From assembly GCA_947472885.1 (NCBI GenBank), contig CANJBX010000004.1, forward strand, positions 1 to 64,000: DNA of 64,000 bases, read 5' to 3'. Of the stretch, positions 38,017 through 47,449 are shown piece by piece; positions within the stretch are counted from its first letter, which is position 1, and each line of letters begins with the position of its first letter. Below the pieces are notes generated by a model, which had not been told where the DNA came from, did not search any database, and saw only the letters and a program-made list of their open reading frames with translations. The translations under genes were made by a program, and so were the position numbers. This stretch comes from Hyphomicrobiaceae bacterium. GTDB taxonomy: Bacteria; Pseudomonadota; Alphaproteobacteria; Rhizobiales; Xanthobacteraceae.

Positions 38017-38865
38017 ATGAACACACGCGGCGTGACGTGGTTCGGTTTGGCGTTTGTGGCGGCGGCGCTGTTTGCCCCGGTTGCAGCAGCGCAAGCGCCG
38101 CTGAAAATCTTTGACGCGCATCTCCATTACAATCACGAACCCAATCCGACCTTTGCGCTGGACAAGGTGCTGGAGACGTTCCGCCGCAACAACGTCACCG
38201 GCATTGTCGCCAACAGCCGCCCCAACAAGGGCACGCACGAACTGGTCGAGGCAAAGTCGCCGAACCTGTGGGTGGTGCCGTTCATCCGGCCCTATCGCAC
38301 CCGCGCCGACGTGCAGAACTGGTCAACCGATCCGACGATCTACGATCTGATCGAGGCGGAATACAAGCGCGGCTATTACGTCGGTGTCGGCGAGTTTCAT
38401 ATTCATGGGCAGGCTGCCGCTGCGGCGCTGGTCAAGAAAACGGTCGATTTTGCGGTGACGCATGACCTGTTCATCCTGGCGCATTGCGACGAGCCCGCGC
38501 TGCTGATCCTGTTCCAGCACAATCCCAAGGCGAAGATCATCTGGGCGCATACCGGCTTCTCGACGCCGGTACCGCGCGTGCGCGAACTGCTGGAAAAATA
38601 TCCAGCGTTGATCGCCGAACTGTCCTATCGCGGCGGCATTGCCGACGGCGCGGGCAAGCTCGCGCCGGAATGGCGGGAATTGTTCGGTAAGCACAGCGAC
38701 CGTTTCGTGCTGGGTTCCGATACCTGGATCCCGGAACGCTGGGCGAGCTACGACCAGATCATCGGCGGCTACCGCGCATGGCTCGCCAATCTGCCGGAAG
38801 ATCAGGCGCGCCGCATTGCGCACGGCAATGCCGAGCGGCTGTTCAAAGGCAAGATGCCGGAGTAG
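38017..38865 (+). CDS. exported amidohydrolase-family (amidohydro_2) protein
   Basis: 282 aa. A signal peptide (LAFVAAALFAPVAAAQA) is followed by a TIM-barrel amidohydrolase-2 domain. Metal ligands visible: FDAHLHYNH near residue 30, His in ILAHCDEP, the IWAHTGFS motif, and Asp in VLGSDTWIPERW. It probably hydrolyses or decarboxylates a small cyclic or aromatic compound in the periplasm; the substrate is unknown. ATG 38017 is preferred to upstream 37978. It is convergent with another amidohydrolase-2 gene 15 bp away. Confidence 0.85.
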   Translation: MNTRGVTWFGLAFVAAALFAPVAAAQAPLKIFDAHLHYNHEPNPTFALDKVLETFRRNNVTGIVANSRPNKGTHELVEAKSPNLWVVPFIRPYRTRADVQNWSTDPTIYDLIEAEYKRGYYVGVGEFHIHGQAAAAALVKKTVDFAVTHDLFILAHCDEPALLILFQHNPKAKIIWAHTGFSTPVPRVRELLEKYPALIAELSYRGGIADGAGKLAPEWRELFGKHSDRFVLGSDTWIPERWASYDQIIGGYRAWLANLPEDQARRIAHGNAERLFKGKMPE

Positions 38866-38880
38866 TCGCCTTTTTTGAAA

Positions 38881-39942
38881 TCAGCTGACAAGCCGCGGCA
38901 ACAGCTTCAGCGCATTGTCGCGATTGACCGCATTTAGCTCCGCGTCCGAAAACTTCATGGCAACCAGCCCGGCGATGGCGTCGGCGCTTTTCTGCGCCGG
39001 ATAGTCCGTGCCGAACAGGACCTGCGATATCGCGATCAGTTCCATCAGCGATACCAGCGCACCGCGGTTGGAGGCTCCGGCGACATCGTAGAAAAAGCGC
39101 TTCATCTCGTGGATCGCGCCGTTGGGGAGGCGCGTCTTGTGATCCTTCCAGCGCGGCACCGAAGCCTCGATACGCCCGGCGAAGAACGGCGCGCTGCCGC
39201 CGGCGTGGGACCATATCCACTTGATGTCGGGAAAACGCACGGCCTGGCCGCTGCTCAGAAGTCCGAGGATCGCGCGCGTCGTGTCGGTGCCGTATTCGAT
39301 GACGCCGGGTTGCACGTCGGGAATGAGATTCATGTGGCAGGGCGCTGCCGTCGGATGAACGAAGACCCTGGCCTTGCGACGGTTGAGTTCTGCCATCACC
39401 GGCTCGAATGCAGCGTTGCCGAGCCAGACATCGCGATAGCTGGTGAACAGGCCGATACCATCGGCCTTCAGCGTGTCCAGTGCATAGGCGATTTCGGCGA
39501 GCGTGCCATCGACATCGGGCAGCGGCATCGCGGCGAAGAACGCAAAGCGATGCGGGCGGTCGCGCACGATCTCGGCCATGAAGTCGTTGCTGTCGCGCGC
39601 GAGCCTGCGGGTTTGCGCCACGTCGCCGAACCAGAGGCCGGGGTTGGTGATCGAAACGGCGGCGGCGGCAACGCCGTTCCTGTCCATCTCCTCGACCGAT
39701 TGCCCGACATTCCAGTTCCGGGTGTTGGGTTGCAGCATGTCACGGCCGATCACGTCGTCGAGCCACTTCGGCGGCGCGACGTGATGGTGCATGTCGATGC
39801 GGCCTGCGCTGCTGCCGCCGCCAGACGCCGCAAATCCGCTGTCGGCGAACAGCCCGGCAATGCCGTCCTGCTGGCCAATGGAGGTATTGCCGCAACACAT
39901 GCAGCCGCGCGGGAACCAGCGGGAAGGGGTGCGGGAGGTCAT
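38881..39942 (-). CDS. amidohydrolase-2 family protein (ACMSD-like)
   Basis: 353-aa metal-dependent hydrolase or decarboxylase. HxH motif in IDMHHHVAPPKW near residue 49, conserved VFVHPTAAP near 200, IWSHAGGSAPF near 250, and the Asp of LFGTDYP near 310. The TIM-barrel layout is like aminocarboxymuconate-semialdehyde decarboxylase. The N-terminal 45 residues are unusual: an Arg-rich start (TSRTPSRWFPRG) with Cys-x-Cys-Cys, perhaps a divergent export signal. The start is ATG 39942 with GGGAGG just upstream. It is convergent with the other amidohydrolase. Confidence 0.84.
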   Translation of the reverse strand: MTSRTPSRWFPRGCMCCGNTSIGQQDGIAGLFADSGFAASGGGSSAGRIDMHHHVAPPKWLDDVIGRDMLQPNTRNWNVGQSVEEMDRNGVAAAAVSITNPGLWFGDVAQTRRLARDSNDFMAEIVRDRPHRFAFFAAMPLPDVDGTLAEIAYALDTLKADGIGLFTSYRDVWLGNAAFEPVMAELNRRKARVFVHPTAAPCHMNLIPDVQPGVIEYGTDTTRAILGLLSSGQAVRFPDIKWIWSHAGGSAPFFAGRIEASVPRWKDHKTRLPNGAIHEMKRFFYDVAGASNRGALVSLMELIAISQVLFGTDYPAQKSADAIAGLVAMKFSDAELNAVNRDNALKLLPRLVS

Positions 39943-40142
39943 GGACGTTTCCAGTTTTCTGGGTTGGCATTTCAAGGCGGCGGGCGCGGCATACTAACCA
40001 TTCGGGCTAACCATGCCGGATAACCATCGGGACCAATTATAGCGCCAGTTTCGTCGCTGTGCATGGAGGCGGGCGCGGGTCTGCATATAAATTGCGTGGC
40101 TGAAACATCCCGCGTAGAACCCGGTGAGTATATCCCGTGACC

Positions 40143-40949
40143 ATGCCCCTTTCGATCATGTCCGAACACCGATCATCCTTGCTGTCGCACAAACGTCCGT
40201 TCACCGACAAGTTCGGCACGTCGCTGCGCAAACGCTGGTATGGACGAAAGCGCCAGCCGGGCAGCAAGAACGTGACCCGCTGCCGCTATTTCGGAACCGA
40301 CTTCATCGTCAATCTGGATGACGAGGTCGGCTACGAGATTGCGCTCAACCGTTTCGAGTGGCGTGAACTCACGCTGATGCTCGACGCCTGCGCGCGCTTC
40401 ACGCCGGAGGTGTTCGTCGATGTCGGCGCGAACCTCGGGCTGTATTCCTGCGTGCTGGGCCGCCACAAGGCGGTGCCGCGCATTGTCGCCTTCGAGCCGG
40501 ATCATGCGAATTTCGCCCGGCTGCGCGCCAACATCGATCTCAACAAACTGGCCGACAAGGTCGAGCTTCATGAGGCCGGCGCTGCCGCCAAGGCCGGGAC
40601 CAATACCTTGCTGCCGGCCGGTGCGGCCAATCGCGGTGTTTCCCGGATTGAGCCTGCGGCCAATGATGCTTCGGGCGAGGGCGCCTACAGCATTCCGATT
40701 GTCGCGCTGGACGATGTTCTGCGCGTCGATGGCACCAATATCGCCGTGAAAATCGACGTCGAGGGCTACGAACTCGAAGTCCTGATGGGGGCTGCCCAAC
40801 TTTTCATCCATAACGGCGGTTTTGCCCAGATCAAGGCCCATGGCGATCAGGTTGCCGGCGTCATCACGGAACTGATGGCGACGTTCGGATGGCGATTTGT
40901 CGAGCGGTATGGCCTCGACCTTCGTTTTGAGAAGGCCCGAGGCGTTTAA
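40143..40949 (+). CDS. FkbM-family methyltransferase
   Basis: 268-aa SAM-dependent methyltransferase. SAM motif I is VFVDVGANLGLYS near residue 98; the acidic residue of motif II is IVAFEPDHANFARL; the FkbM signature is NIAVKIDVEGYELEVLMGA near 202. FkbM members O-methylate sugars or lipids in polysaccharide and secondary-metabolite pathways. ATG 40143 is chosen; GTG 40137 would add two residues. It stands alone between a minus-strand gene and maeB. Confidence 0.87.
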   Translation: MPLSIMSEHRSSLLSHKRPFTDKFGTSLRKRWYGRKRQPGSKNVTRCRYFGTDFIVNLDDEVGYEIALNRFEWRELTLMLDACARFTPEVFVDVGANLGLYSCVLGRHKAVPRIVAFEPDHANFARLRANIDLNKLADKVELHEAGAAAKAGTNTLLPAGAANRGVSRIEPAANDASGEGAYSIPIVALDDVLRVDGTNIAVKIDVEGYELEVLMGAAQLFIHNGGFAQIKAHGDQVAGVITELMATFGWRFVERYGLDLRFEKARGV

Positions 40950-41034
40950 AAGGCGCGTCATACACGCGCAACACCGCTATGCTCTGAGCTAGATTGCGGG
41001 ATGCGATTCCCGCAGCCGTGTCGCGGAGGAAATA

Positions 41035-43308
41035 GTGGCGTCCAATTTGTCCGATGATCTGCGCTCTGGCGCGTTGATCTATCATCGTCTTCCGCGTCCC
41101 GGAAAACTCGAAGTCGTCGCCACCAAGCCGCTCGGCAACCAGCGCGATCTCGCGCTTGCCTATTCGCCGGGTGTCGCCGCCGCCTGCGAGGCGATTGTCG
41201 CAGACCCCGCGCAAGCCGCGGAACTGACCGCACGCGCCAACCTTGTCGCCGTCATCACGAACGGCAGCGCCGTACTCGGCCTCGGCGCCATCGGCCCGCT
41301 CGCCAGCAAGCCGGTGATGGAAGGCAAGGCGGTCCTGTTCAAGAAGTTCGCCGGCATCGACGTGTTCGATATCGAGATCGCTGCGGACGACCCTGAAAAA
41401 CTGATTGAAGTCATTGCTGCGCTGGAGCCGACGTTCGGCGGCATCAATCTTGAGGACATCAAGGCGCCGGAGTGTTTCATCGTCGAAGCCGCGCTGCGCG
41501 ACCGCATGAAGATCCCGGTCTTTCACGACGATCAGCACGGTACGGCGATCATCGTTGCGGCGGCGGTCGAGAATGCGATGCATATCGCCGGCAAGCCGAT
41601 GGACAAGATCAAGCTGGTGACGTCGGGCGCGGGCGCGGCGGCAATTGCCTGCCTGAACCAGCTCGTCGCACTCGGCGTCAAACGCGAAAACATCTGGGTC
41701 ACGGATCTTGAGGGCGTCGTCTATCAGGGCCGCCAGAAACTGATGGACCAGTGGAAGGGCGTCTACGCGCAGGTTACGGACAAGCGCACGTTGGGCGAGG
41801 TGATCGATAATGCCGACGTGTTCCTCGGCGTTTCCGCGCCGGGCGTTCTCAAGCCCGACATGGCAAAGCGCATGGCGGCAAAGCCGCTCATCATGGCGCT
41901 GGCGAACCCGACGCCCGAAATTACGCCGGAGGAGGCGCTTGCGGTCCGTCCCGATGCGATGATCTGCACCGGACGTTCCGACTATCCAAACCAGGTCAAC
42001 AACGTCCTGTGTTTCCCGTTTATCTTCCGCGGCGCGCTCGATGTCGGCGCCACGACGATCAACGAGGAAATGAAGCGCGCGGCGATCAAGGCGATTGCGG
42101 CGCTGGCGCGTGAAGCGCCGTCCGACGTGGTGGCGCGCGCTGCCGGTGGCGAAGTGCGCAACTTCGGCGGCGGCTCGCTCATTCCCAATCCGTTCGATCC
42201 GCGTCTGATCCTGCGCATCGCGCCCGCGGTTGCGCGCGCGGCCATGGATTCCGGCGTTGCCACGCGGCCGATTGCGGACTTCGACCAGTATATCGAGCGC
42301 CTCAACGGCTTTGTGTTCCGCTCGGGCTTCATCATGAAGCCGGTGTTCGCACAAGCAAAGACTGCGCCGAAGCGTGTGGTGTATGCCGAGGGCGAAGACG
42401 AGCGCATCCTGCGCGCCACGCAGGTCATCGTCGAGGAAGGTCTGGCGCGGCCGATCCTGATTGGCCGTCCGTCCGTGGTCGAAGCGCGTCTCGCGCGTTT
42501 CGGCCTGGCGATCAAGCCCGGCCGCGAGTTCGATCTGGTCAATCCCGAGGACGATCCGCGCTATCGCGTCTATGTGCAGGAATACATCAGCATCGCAGGC
42601 CGCAAGGGCATCACGCCGGAAGCCGCACGCACGTTGCTGCGCACCAACGCGACCGTGATCGGAAGCCTGATGCTTCGCCGCGGCGAAGCGGATGCGATGA
42701 TCTGCGGCGTTGAAGGCCGGTTTCTCAGTCATCTTCGCCACATCCGCGATGTGGTCGGCTATGCGCCGGGCATCACCGAGTTTGCGGCGCTGTCGCTCAT
42801 CATCACCGCACGCGGCGCATTCTTCATTGCGGACACCGAGGTTCGCCCTGAACCCACGGCAATCGAGATCGCCGAAATGACGGTGCTGGCGGCGGAGCAT
42901 GTGCGGCGCTTCGGCCTTGAGCCGAAGATCGCGCTGGTGTCGCATTCCGATTTCGGCAGCCATGATACGGATTCCGCCCGCAAGATGCGCGAAGCCAACG
43001 CTATCCTGGCGGCGAAGCATCCCGAACTTGAAGTCGATGGCGAAATGCACGGCGATAGCGCGCTCGATGCGGTGCTGCGCGAGAAGGTGTTTCCGCATTC
43101 GCGCCTGAGCGGCCAGGCCAATGTGCTGATCATGCCCAACCTGGATGCGGCCAACATCGCGTCGAAGCTGATCGCCGATGCCTTGCCGGTCGGCCCCATC
43201 CTGATCGGCGCGGCAAAGCCGGCGCACATCCTGACCCCGACGGTGACGGCGCGCGGCGTCGTCAACATGACCGCGGTCGCGGTAGTTGAAGCGCAGGGGC
43301 GGGGCTGA
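41035..43308 (+). CDS. maeB: NADP-dependent malic enzyme with C-terminal PTA-like domain
   Basis: 757-aa fusion. The malic-enzyme part (about 15-430) has [11 protein letters not shown], the catalytic Lys/Asp region [13 protein letters not shown] and [15 protein letters not shown], and the NADP fold [14 protein letters not shown]. The C-terminal part (about 440-757) resembles phosphotransacetylase ([14 protein letters not shown]) and is thought to be regulatory. It makes pyruvate and NADPH from malate. Start GTG 41035 has GGAGGAAAT upstream. The length is normal for the MaeB type. Confidence 0.95.
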   Translation: MASNLSDDLRSGALIYHRLPRPGKLEVVATKPLGNQRDLALAYSPGVAAACEAIVADPAQAAELTARANLVAVITNGSAVLGLGAIGPLASKPVMEGKAVLFKKFAGIDVFDIEIAADDPEKLIEVIAALEPTFGGINLEDIKAPECFIVEAALRDRMKIPVFHDDQHGTAIIVAAAVENAMHIAGKPMDKIKLVTSGAGAAAIACLNQLVALGVKRENIWVTDLEGVVYQGRQKLMDQWKGVYAQVTDKRTLGEVIDNADVFLGVSAPGVLKPDMAKRMAAKPLIMALANPTPEITPEEALAVRPDAMICTGRSDYPNQVNNVLCFPFIFRGALDVGATTINEEMKRAAIKAIAALAREAPSDVVARAAGGEVRNFGGGSLIPNPFDPRLILRIAPAVARAAMDSGVATRPIADFDQYIERLNGFVFRSGFIMKPVFAQAKTAPKRVVYAEGEDERILRATQVIVEEGLARPILIGRPSVVEARLARFGLAIKPGREFDLVNPEDDPRYRVYVQEYISIAGRKGITPEAARTLLRTNATVIGSLMLRRGEADAMICGVEGRFLSHLRHIRDVVGYAPGITEFAALSLIITARGAFFIADTEVRPEPTAIEIAEMTVLAAEHVRRFGLEPKIALVSHSDFGSHDTDSARKMREANAILAAKHPELEVDGEMHGDSALDAVLREKVFPHSRLSGQANVLIMPNLDAANIASKLIADALPVGPILIGAAKPAHILTPTVTARGVVNMTAVAVVEAQGRG

Positions 43309-43372
43309 TCCGCTAGGGATTGATTAACTATAAAGCGTCTTCGCGGCGGGCGCTGACGGTCCGCGAAGGCGG

Positions 43373-45067
43373 GTGTCCGGCACACTTAAGCGCGTATTAA
43401 AGCAAACCGCCGATCCTGCCGGTATTAGGTGTCGGCGAGGCGTTTTGCGTACCCCAGTCAAAAAGTATCTGCCGATTGCGGCCGGCATCCTGCTTGCGGG
43501 ATTGCCGCTGGCTGCGTTCAGCCTTTGGCTCGACGGCAATATCGAGCAAAAAGTCCGCTTCGAAACGCAGTTGAATGCGGATCGCACGATGACGATGATC
43601 AACGGGCGGTTGACGCGCGTTGCCGCAGCGCTCAACGATCTCGCCGCGCGTGGCATCACAACCTGTTCGCCCGAACATATCGAGGCGTTGCGCAAGACGG
43701 CGTTCGTCACATCGGCGATCAAAGAACTCAGCATCATCGGCACGGACGGCAAGCAGTCCTGCAACGACACCGGCCTGCAGCTCGCGCCACCCCAGATGGT
43801 CGGCTCGGCTTATCAGACCAAGCTCCCGAATATCATGCTCGATGTCCTGCATCTGCCGGATGTGAACCAGAACATGGTGCGGCTGCGCCGCCGGCTCACC
43901 GAAGGCGGCAGCGTTGCCGGGCTGGTGGCTGCAGACATGTTCGTTCCGATTGCGGCGAATGTCGCCGCCGGCAACTCGAATGTGCGCGTCACGGGGCCTG
44001 ACGGCGCGGCAATCGCCAACGTCAACGGCAAGGTGATTGCCGAAGCGCGGCCGGACGATTTGTTCTCGACGATGGCGGAATCCGAAGGCTTCGGCCTGCG
44101 CGTCAGCGTATCGAATACGCGCTCGCAGATGGCAAGCAAGAATTCCGAGGTCCGCACGGTCGGGTTTGTCTCCAGCACCATATTCGGCATCTTCATTCTC
44201 GGCTTCATGGCGTTCCTCATGCGCAAGTCGCAGCGCGGGGATCCCTCCACCGAATTTGCCGTCGCGCTTTCGCGCGGCGAGTTCGTGCCGTTCTACCAGC
44301 CGATCATCGACATCGTGACTGGCAAGCTGATCGGTGCGGAAGTGTTGGTGCGCTGGCGCAAGCCGGATGGCAAGATCGTCATGCCGGGTTCATTCATTCA
44401 CGTGATGGAACAGAACGGTTTGATCCGCGACCTCACGCATCACCTGATGCGCCAGAGCTGTATCGACATCGGCCCGTCCTATGCGTGCCGCCCGCACCTG
44501 CGGGTGAGTTTCAACCTGACGGCGGAGCAATTCGAGGACGAAGCGACTGTTGGCGAGATCCGCTCGATCTTTGCAAAGAGCCCGCTCAAGTTCTCGCAGA
44601 TCGTGCTTGAACTCACCGAACGGCAAGAGCCCAAGAGCTTCAGCAAGACGCGTCAGGTCATTGCGTCGCTGCAGGTGCTGGGCTGCAAGGTTGGACTGGA
44701 TGACGTCGGCACCGGCCACAGCGGCCTGTCGTCGATCCTCAAGCTCGGCGTCGATATCATCAAGATCGACAAGATGTTCGTCGACTCCATGGACGATGAC
44801 CGCAACTCGGCCACGATCATCGGTACGCTGGTCGATCTTGCCCGCAAGCTCGGCATGGATATTGTGGCCGAAGGCGTCGAGCGGTTCGAGCAGGTGACGG
44901 AGCTGCGCCGCCGCGGCATCCGGATGGCGCAGGGCTTCGTATTTGCGCCCGCGCTGCCAGCCCAGGCATTTCTCCAGCTGGTCGATGCCATTACGCCACA
45001 GCAGGAAGCCGCCGCGGTACAGCCCTCGCAATTGCAGGCGGGTATCCTGCGCGCCATGAGCGCCTGA
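43373..45067 (+). CDS. CSS-motif/EAL cyclic-di-GMP phosphodiesterase
   Basis: 564 aa. A short cytoplasmic start, a membrane helix (about 33-53), and a periplasmic CSS-motif region with Cys in ITTCSPEHIEAL and KQSCND follow. A second helix (about 263-283) leads into an EAL domain (about 300-545). EAL catalytic residues look intact: AEVLVRW, FNLTAEQF, ELTERQ, DDVGTGHSGLSS, IIKIDKMFV, AEGVERFEQ. Periplasmic redox state is known to control such proteins through the Cys pair. GTG 43373 is used; a TTG at 43445 with GAGG upstream is an alternative giving a shorter tail. Confidence 0.9.
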   Translation: MSGTLKRVLKQTADPAGIRCRRGVLRTPVKKYLPIAAGILLAGLPLAAFSLWLDGNIEQKVRFETQLNADRTMTMINGRLTRVAAALNDLAARGITTCSPEHIEALRKTAFVTSAIKELSIIGTDGKQSCNDTGLQLAPPQMVGSAYQTKLPNIMLDVLHLPDVNQNMVRLRRRLTEGGSVAGLVAADMFVPIAANVAAGNSNVRVTGPDGAAIANVNGKVIAEARPDDLFSTMAESEGFGLRVSVSNTRSQMASKNSEVRTVGFVSSTIFGIFILGFMAFLMRKSQRGDPSTEFAVALSRGEFVPFYQPIIDIVTGKLIGAEVLVRWRKPDGKIVMPGSFIHVMEQNGLIRDLTHHLMRQSCIDIGPSYACRPHLRVSFNLTAEQFEDEATVGEIRSIFAKSPLKFSQIVLELTERQEPKSFSKTRQVIASLQVLGCKVGLDDVGTGHSGLSSILKLGVDIIKIDKMFVDSMDDDRNSATIIGTLVDLARKLGMDIVAEGVERFEQVTELRRRGIRMAQGFVFAPALPAQAFLQLVDAITPQQEAAAVQPSQLQAGILRAMSA

Positions 45068-45068
45068 T

Positions 45069-45086
45069 AACCCGGCTTTCCGGGTT
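45069..45086 (+). terminator. short hairpin after the EAL gene
   Basis: Stem AACCCGG/CCGGGTT with a CTTT loop begins 2 bp after the stop and is followed by TGAAATT. Weak terminator. Confidence 0.5.
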
Positions 45087-45151
45087 TGAAATTGGGCCGG
45101 TTATTTCCTAAAATGACCTGGCGCGGCAATCACTCGGATAGGGGATACGAC

Positions 45152-45463
45152 ATGAAGCGCATTTTGGCGGCGACAGCGTTCTTGGCGGTTGTGGCAACCC
45201 TGCAGACGGCGACCATCCAGCCGGCAGCGGCGCAGAATGGCGCTGTGGGCGGTGCGATTGTTGGCGGCGTACTCGGTGGTGTCATCGGCGGGGCTGCGAC
45301 CGGACGGGCTGAGGGCGCGCTGGTCGGTGCCGTGATCGGCGGCGTTGCGGGCGCGGCGATCGGCAATGAAGCAGAGCGCCGCCGCGGTTATTACTGGTAC
45401 CAGGGCGGCTGCTATCGCAGGGTCCAGGGCGGTTACACCCAGGTTTCGCGGCGCTACTGCTAA
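45152..45463 (+). CDS. exported glycine-zipper protein
   Basis: 103 aa. Signal peptide (RILAATAFLAVVATLQTATI, cleaved near AAA-Q), then a Gly-zipper region VGGAIVGGVLGGVIGGAATG plus GALVGAVIGGVAGAAIGNEA, which probably forms two packed membrane-associated helices. A short C-terminal part is rich in Tyr/Arg and has two Cys. Glycine-zipper proteins often sit in the outer membrane or its inner face; the function is unknown. ATG 45152 has GGGGAT upstream. It is followed by a strong terminator. Confidence 0.8.
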   Translation: MKRILAATAFLAVVATLQTATIQPAAAQNGAVGGAIVGGVLGGVIGGAATGRAEGALVGAVIGGVAGAAIGNEAERRRGYYWYQGGCYRRVQGGYTQVSRRYC

Positions 45464-45485
45464 GTCTACCGGGTTTGAAATTTCA

Positions 45486-45514
45486 GACCCCGGCCGTCAT
45501 GGCCGGGGTCTTTT
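45486..45514. terminator. Rho-independent terminator
   Basis: The 10-bp perfect stem GACCCCGGCC/GGCCGGGGTC, loop GTCAT, then TTTT. It ends the glycine-zipper gene and overlaps the last codons of the convergent DUF6665-like gene. Confidence 0.9.
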
Positions 45515-45868
45515 CATGCGCATGGGTTCAGGCACCACGACACCCGTGCGGTTCTGCACGTCGGCGGGCACGCGATAGTCGCGCATGACCTGACGCGCAT
45601 CCTTCAGCCCGCAGGCTTCGCGCTGGACGATAAATTCCCACAGCGCATTGCCGGCGGTGGCGACCAGCTTGCGGCGCGCGGCCGGCGACGAAGGCTCAGC
45701 GCCAGGTACGCTGTTCGCCGCGTCGAAGTCCTCAATCGCCTTCAGCGCGGCTTCCAATGTGCGGCCGAGGCGGCCGAGCGCAGAGGCCATGTCCTGCGCG
45801 ATTTCATAGTCGAGCGCGGCGGACGGGTTTTTGGCGATCTCGATCAGGCGTTTGTGGTCGAACGTCAT
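45497..45868 (-). CDS. small helical conserved protein (DUF6665-like)
   Basis: 123 aa from ATG 45868 (MTFDHKRLIEIAKNPSAALD). It appears all-helical and soluble, with the conserved LDYEIAQDMASALGRLGRTLEAAL, a linker, then ATAGNALWEFIVQREACG and DYRVPADVQNR. I associate this pattern with DUF6665 from memory; no function is known. Its 3' end overlaps the terminator of the convergent gene. A longer frame to 45937 covers a separate terminator, so it is rejected. Confidence 0.75.
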   Translation of the reverse strand: MTFDHKRLIEIAKNPSAALDYEIAQDMASALGRLGRTLEAALKAIEDFDAANSVPGAEPSSPAARRKLVATAGNALWEFIVQREACGLKDARQVMRDYRVPADVQNRTGVVVPEPMRMKRPRP

Positions 45869-45922
45869 AGGCCAATTATCGCCAAGGCCGCTCTGCCACG
45901 TCAACTTTGGCGGTGGCCCATA

Positions 45923-45953
45923 AAAAAACGCCGACACTTGCGTGCCGGCGTTT
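45923..45953. terminator. Rho-independent terminator
   Basis: A-rich/T-rich hairpin AAAACGCCGACAC-TTGC-GTGCCGGCGTTTT with one mismatch in the stem. It lies 24 bp after the stop of the minus-strand deacetylase gene. Confidence 0.8.
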
Positions 45954-45977
45954 TCATGGAGTGCCGGGTTTATCCGG

Positions 45978-47144
45978 TTATTGGCTAATCGTCTTGACGA
46001 CGTCGCTGACCGGACGGTTGGAAACCGTCGGCAGTTTGTTTTCCTTGACCAGCATGGCGTCGTATTCGGGCAGGGAGGTAATCGTGCCCTTGGCCCGGAC
46101 CTGAACGATCTTGTATCCGGCGGCCTTCATCTGGTCGAGCATCGGACCGATCGCTTCCGCGGTGCCCTTCTGGAAGTCGTGCATCAGCACGATGCCCTTG
46201 CCGTGCTTCTTGAGCTTGTCCATCACGCCGGAAATGATTTTCTCGGGCTTGTGGATCTTGAAGTCGAACGAGTCGATATCGGTCGACCAGATCGCGACAT
46301 TGCGCTGGCCGAGATAGGTCACAAGCTCCGGCGGATGGCGCAGCGCCGGGAAGCGGAAGAACGGCCGCGCCTGATCGCCGACGGCCTGACGCACGGCGGC
46401 GATGGCGAGTTCGATTTCCTGCTTGCCTTCCTCGAAGGTCTTTTTCGAGAGGTCCTGATGCGACCAGGTATGCGAACCGACGGTGTGACCGGCGGCGGCG
46501 ACTTCCTTGAGGATCTCGTGATAGTAGGTCGCGTGCTTGCCGATCGGGAAGAAGATCGCCTTGGTGCAATGGCGCGCAAGCTGCGCAAGGACGGCCTGGG
46601 TGTGGTTGAGCCACGGGCCGTCGTCGAAGGTCAGCACGACTTCGCCGGGCTGCAGGAAGTCGAGTTGCTTGAAGTGTTCGAAGCCGAAGCCGGGACCGCC
46701 CGTGGTGTCGATCTCGACGATACGCGAAACGCCAAGCGCGTTCGGGTTGCCGGGGCAGACCGCTGCTGCGGGCGCTACCAGAGCAGGGCGCGGCTGGGCC
46801 GGGGCCTGGGCAACAACCATCGGTGCCGGCTGGCTGGCGGCGGCCGGTTGCGCTGCGGCGGCTGCCGGAACAGGCGCAGCGGTGACAGGCGCGGCTGGTA
46901 ACGCCGCCGACGTCCTGGGTGCGGCAGCTTCCGGCGTACTGGCAACGACAACGGCGCTGTTGAGCGTTGCGACGACCTTTTCGTCAGCATTGCTCTTGGC
47001 AGCAACCACCTGGGGCGCTGCAGGCGCAGATATCGATGCCGTGGCGGAGTGTCCCATGAACGAAAATACGTTCTGCGACTGCGCCAGACCGAGGGCGGCA
47101 AAAACCGATACGATAACGGCGACGCAGGCGATTACGACGCGCAT
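45978..47144 (-). CDS. polysaccharide deacetylase (CE4) with long Ala/Pro-rich spacer
   Basis: 388 aa. An N-terminal membrane anchor or signal (VVIACVAVIVSVFAALGLA) is followed by about 115 residues of Ala/Pro/Val-rich spacer, then a CE4 domain (about 150-365). Catalytic motifs: VVLTFDDGPW, HTVGSHTWSHQ, PFFRFPALRHPP and IVLMHDF. It is expected to deacetylate an envelope or peptidoglycan polysaccharide, with the spacer holding it away from the membrane. ATG 47144 has GGAG 6 nt upstream; the GTG at 47156 is less likely. The CE4 domain is related to the one at 5005-5811. Confidence 0.9.
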   Translation of the reverse strand: MRVVIACVAVIVSVFAALGLAQSQNVFSFMGHSATASISAPAAPQVVAAKSNADEKVVATLNSAVVVASTPEAAAPRTSAALPAAPVTAAPVPAAAAAQPAAASQPAPMVVAQAPAQPRPALVAPAAAVCPGNPNALGVSRIVEIDTTGGPGFGFEHFKQLDFLQPGEVVLTFDDGPWLNHTQAVLAQLARHCTKAIFFPIGKHATYYHEILKEVAAAGHTVGSHTWSHQDLSKKTFEEGKQEIELAIAAVRQAVGDQARPFFRFPALRHPPELVTYLGQRNVAIWSTDIDSFDFKIHKPEKIISGVMDKLKKHGKGIVLMHDFQKGTAEAIGPMLDQMKAAGYKIVQVRAKGTITSLPEYDAMLVKENKLPTVSNRPVSDVVKTISQ

Positions 47145-47449
47145 GAAGATCTCCACTTCAAAAGACGAGCGTTAGAATCAAACCAGATGCTGGAAGTCCC
47201 CTGATATCAATGGTTTGCGTCCAAAGATCAATGCGGCAGGGTGGCCGCAAGGCGGGGAATCCATCCCTAAAATACTGCAAACCGGGTTCCCGCGCCAGTT
47301 AAAAGGCCCTGGGGAGCCCGTGCGCAAAGTTATAATCCCAGCAGCGTCGATACGTTGCGGTATGTCGATGGGGAACCTGCATGGACAGACGGGCCATCAG
47401 CCGGTCTAATCCCGTCAACAAAATGCCAAATGTGGGACGGGGAAACGCC
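47145..47449. other. intergenic region, no gene recognised
   Basis: A 305-bp gap between the divergent deacetylase and solute-binding-protein genes. I see no ORF with good start signals, no RNA gene and no strong palindrome. The two promoters presumably lie here. Confidence 0.4.
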
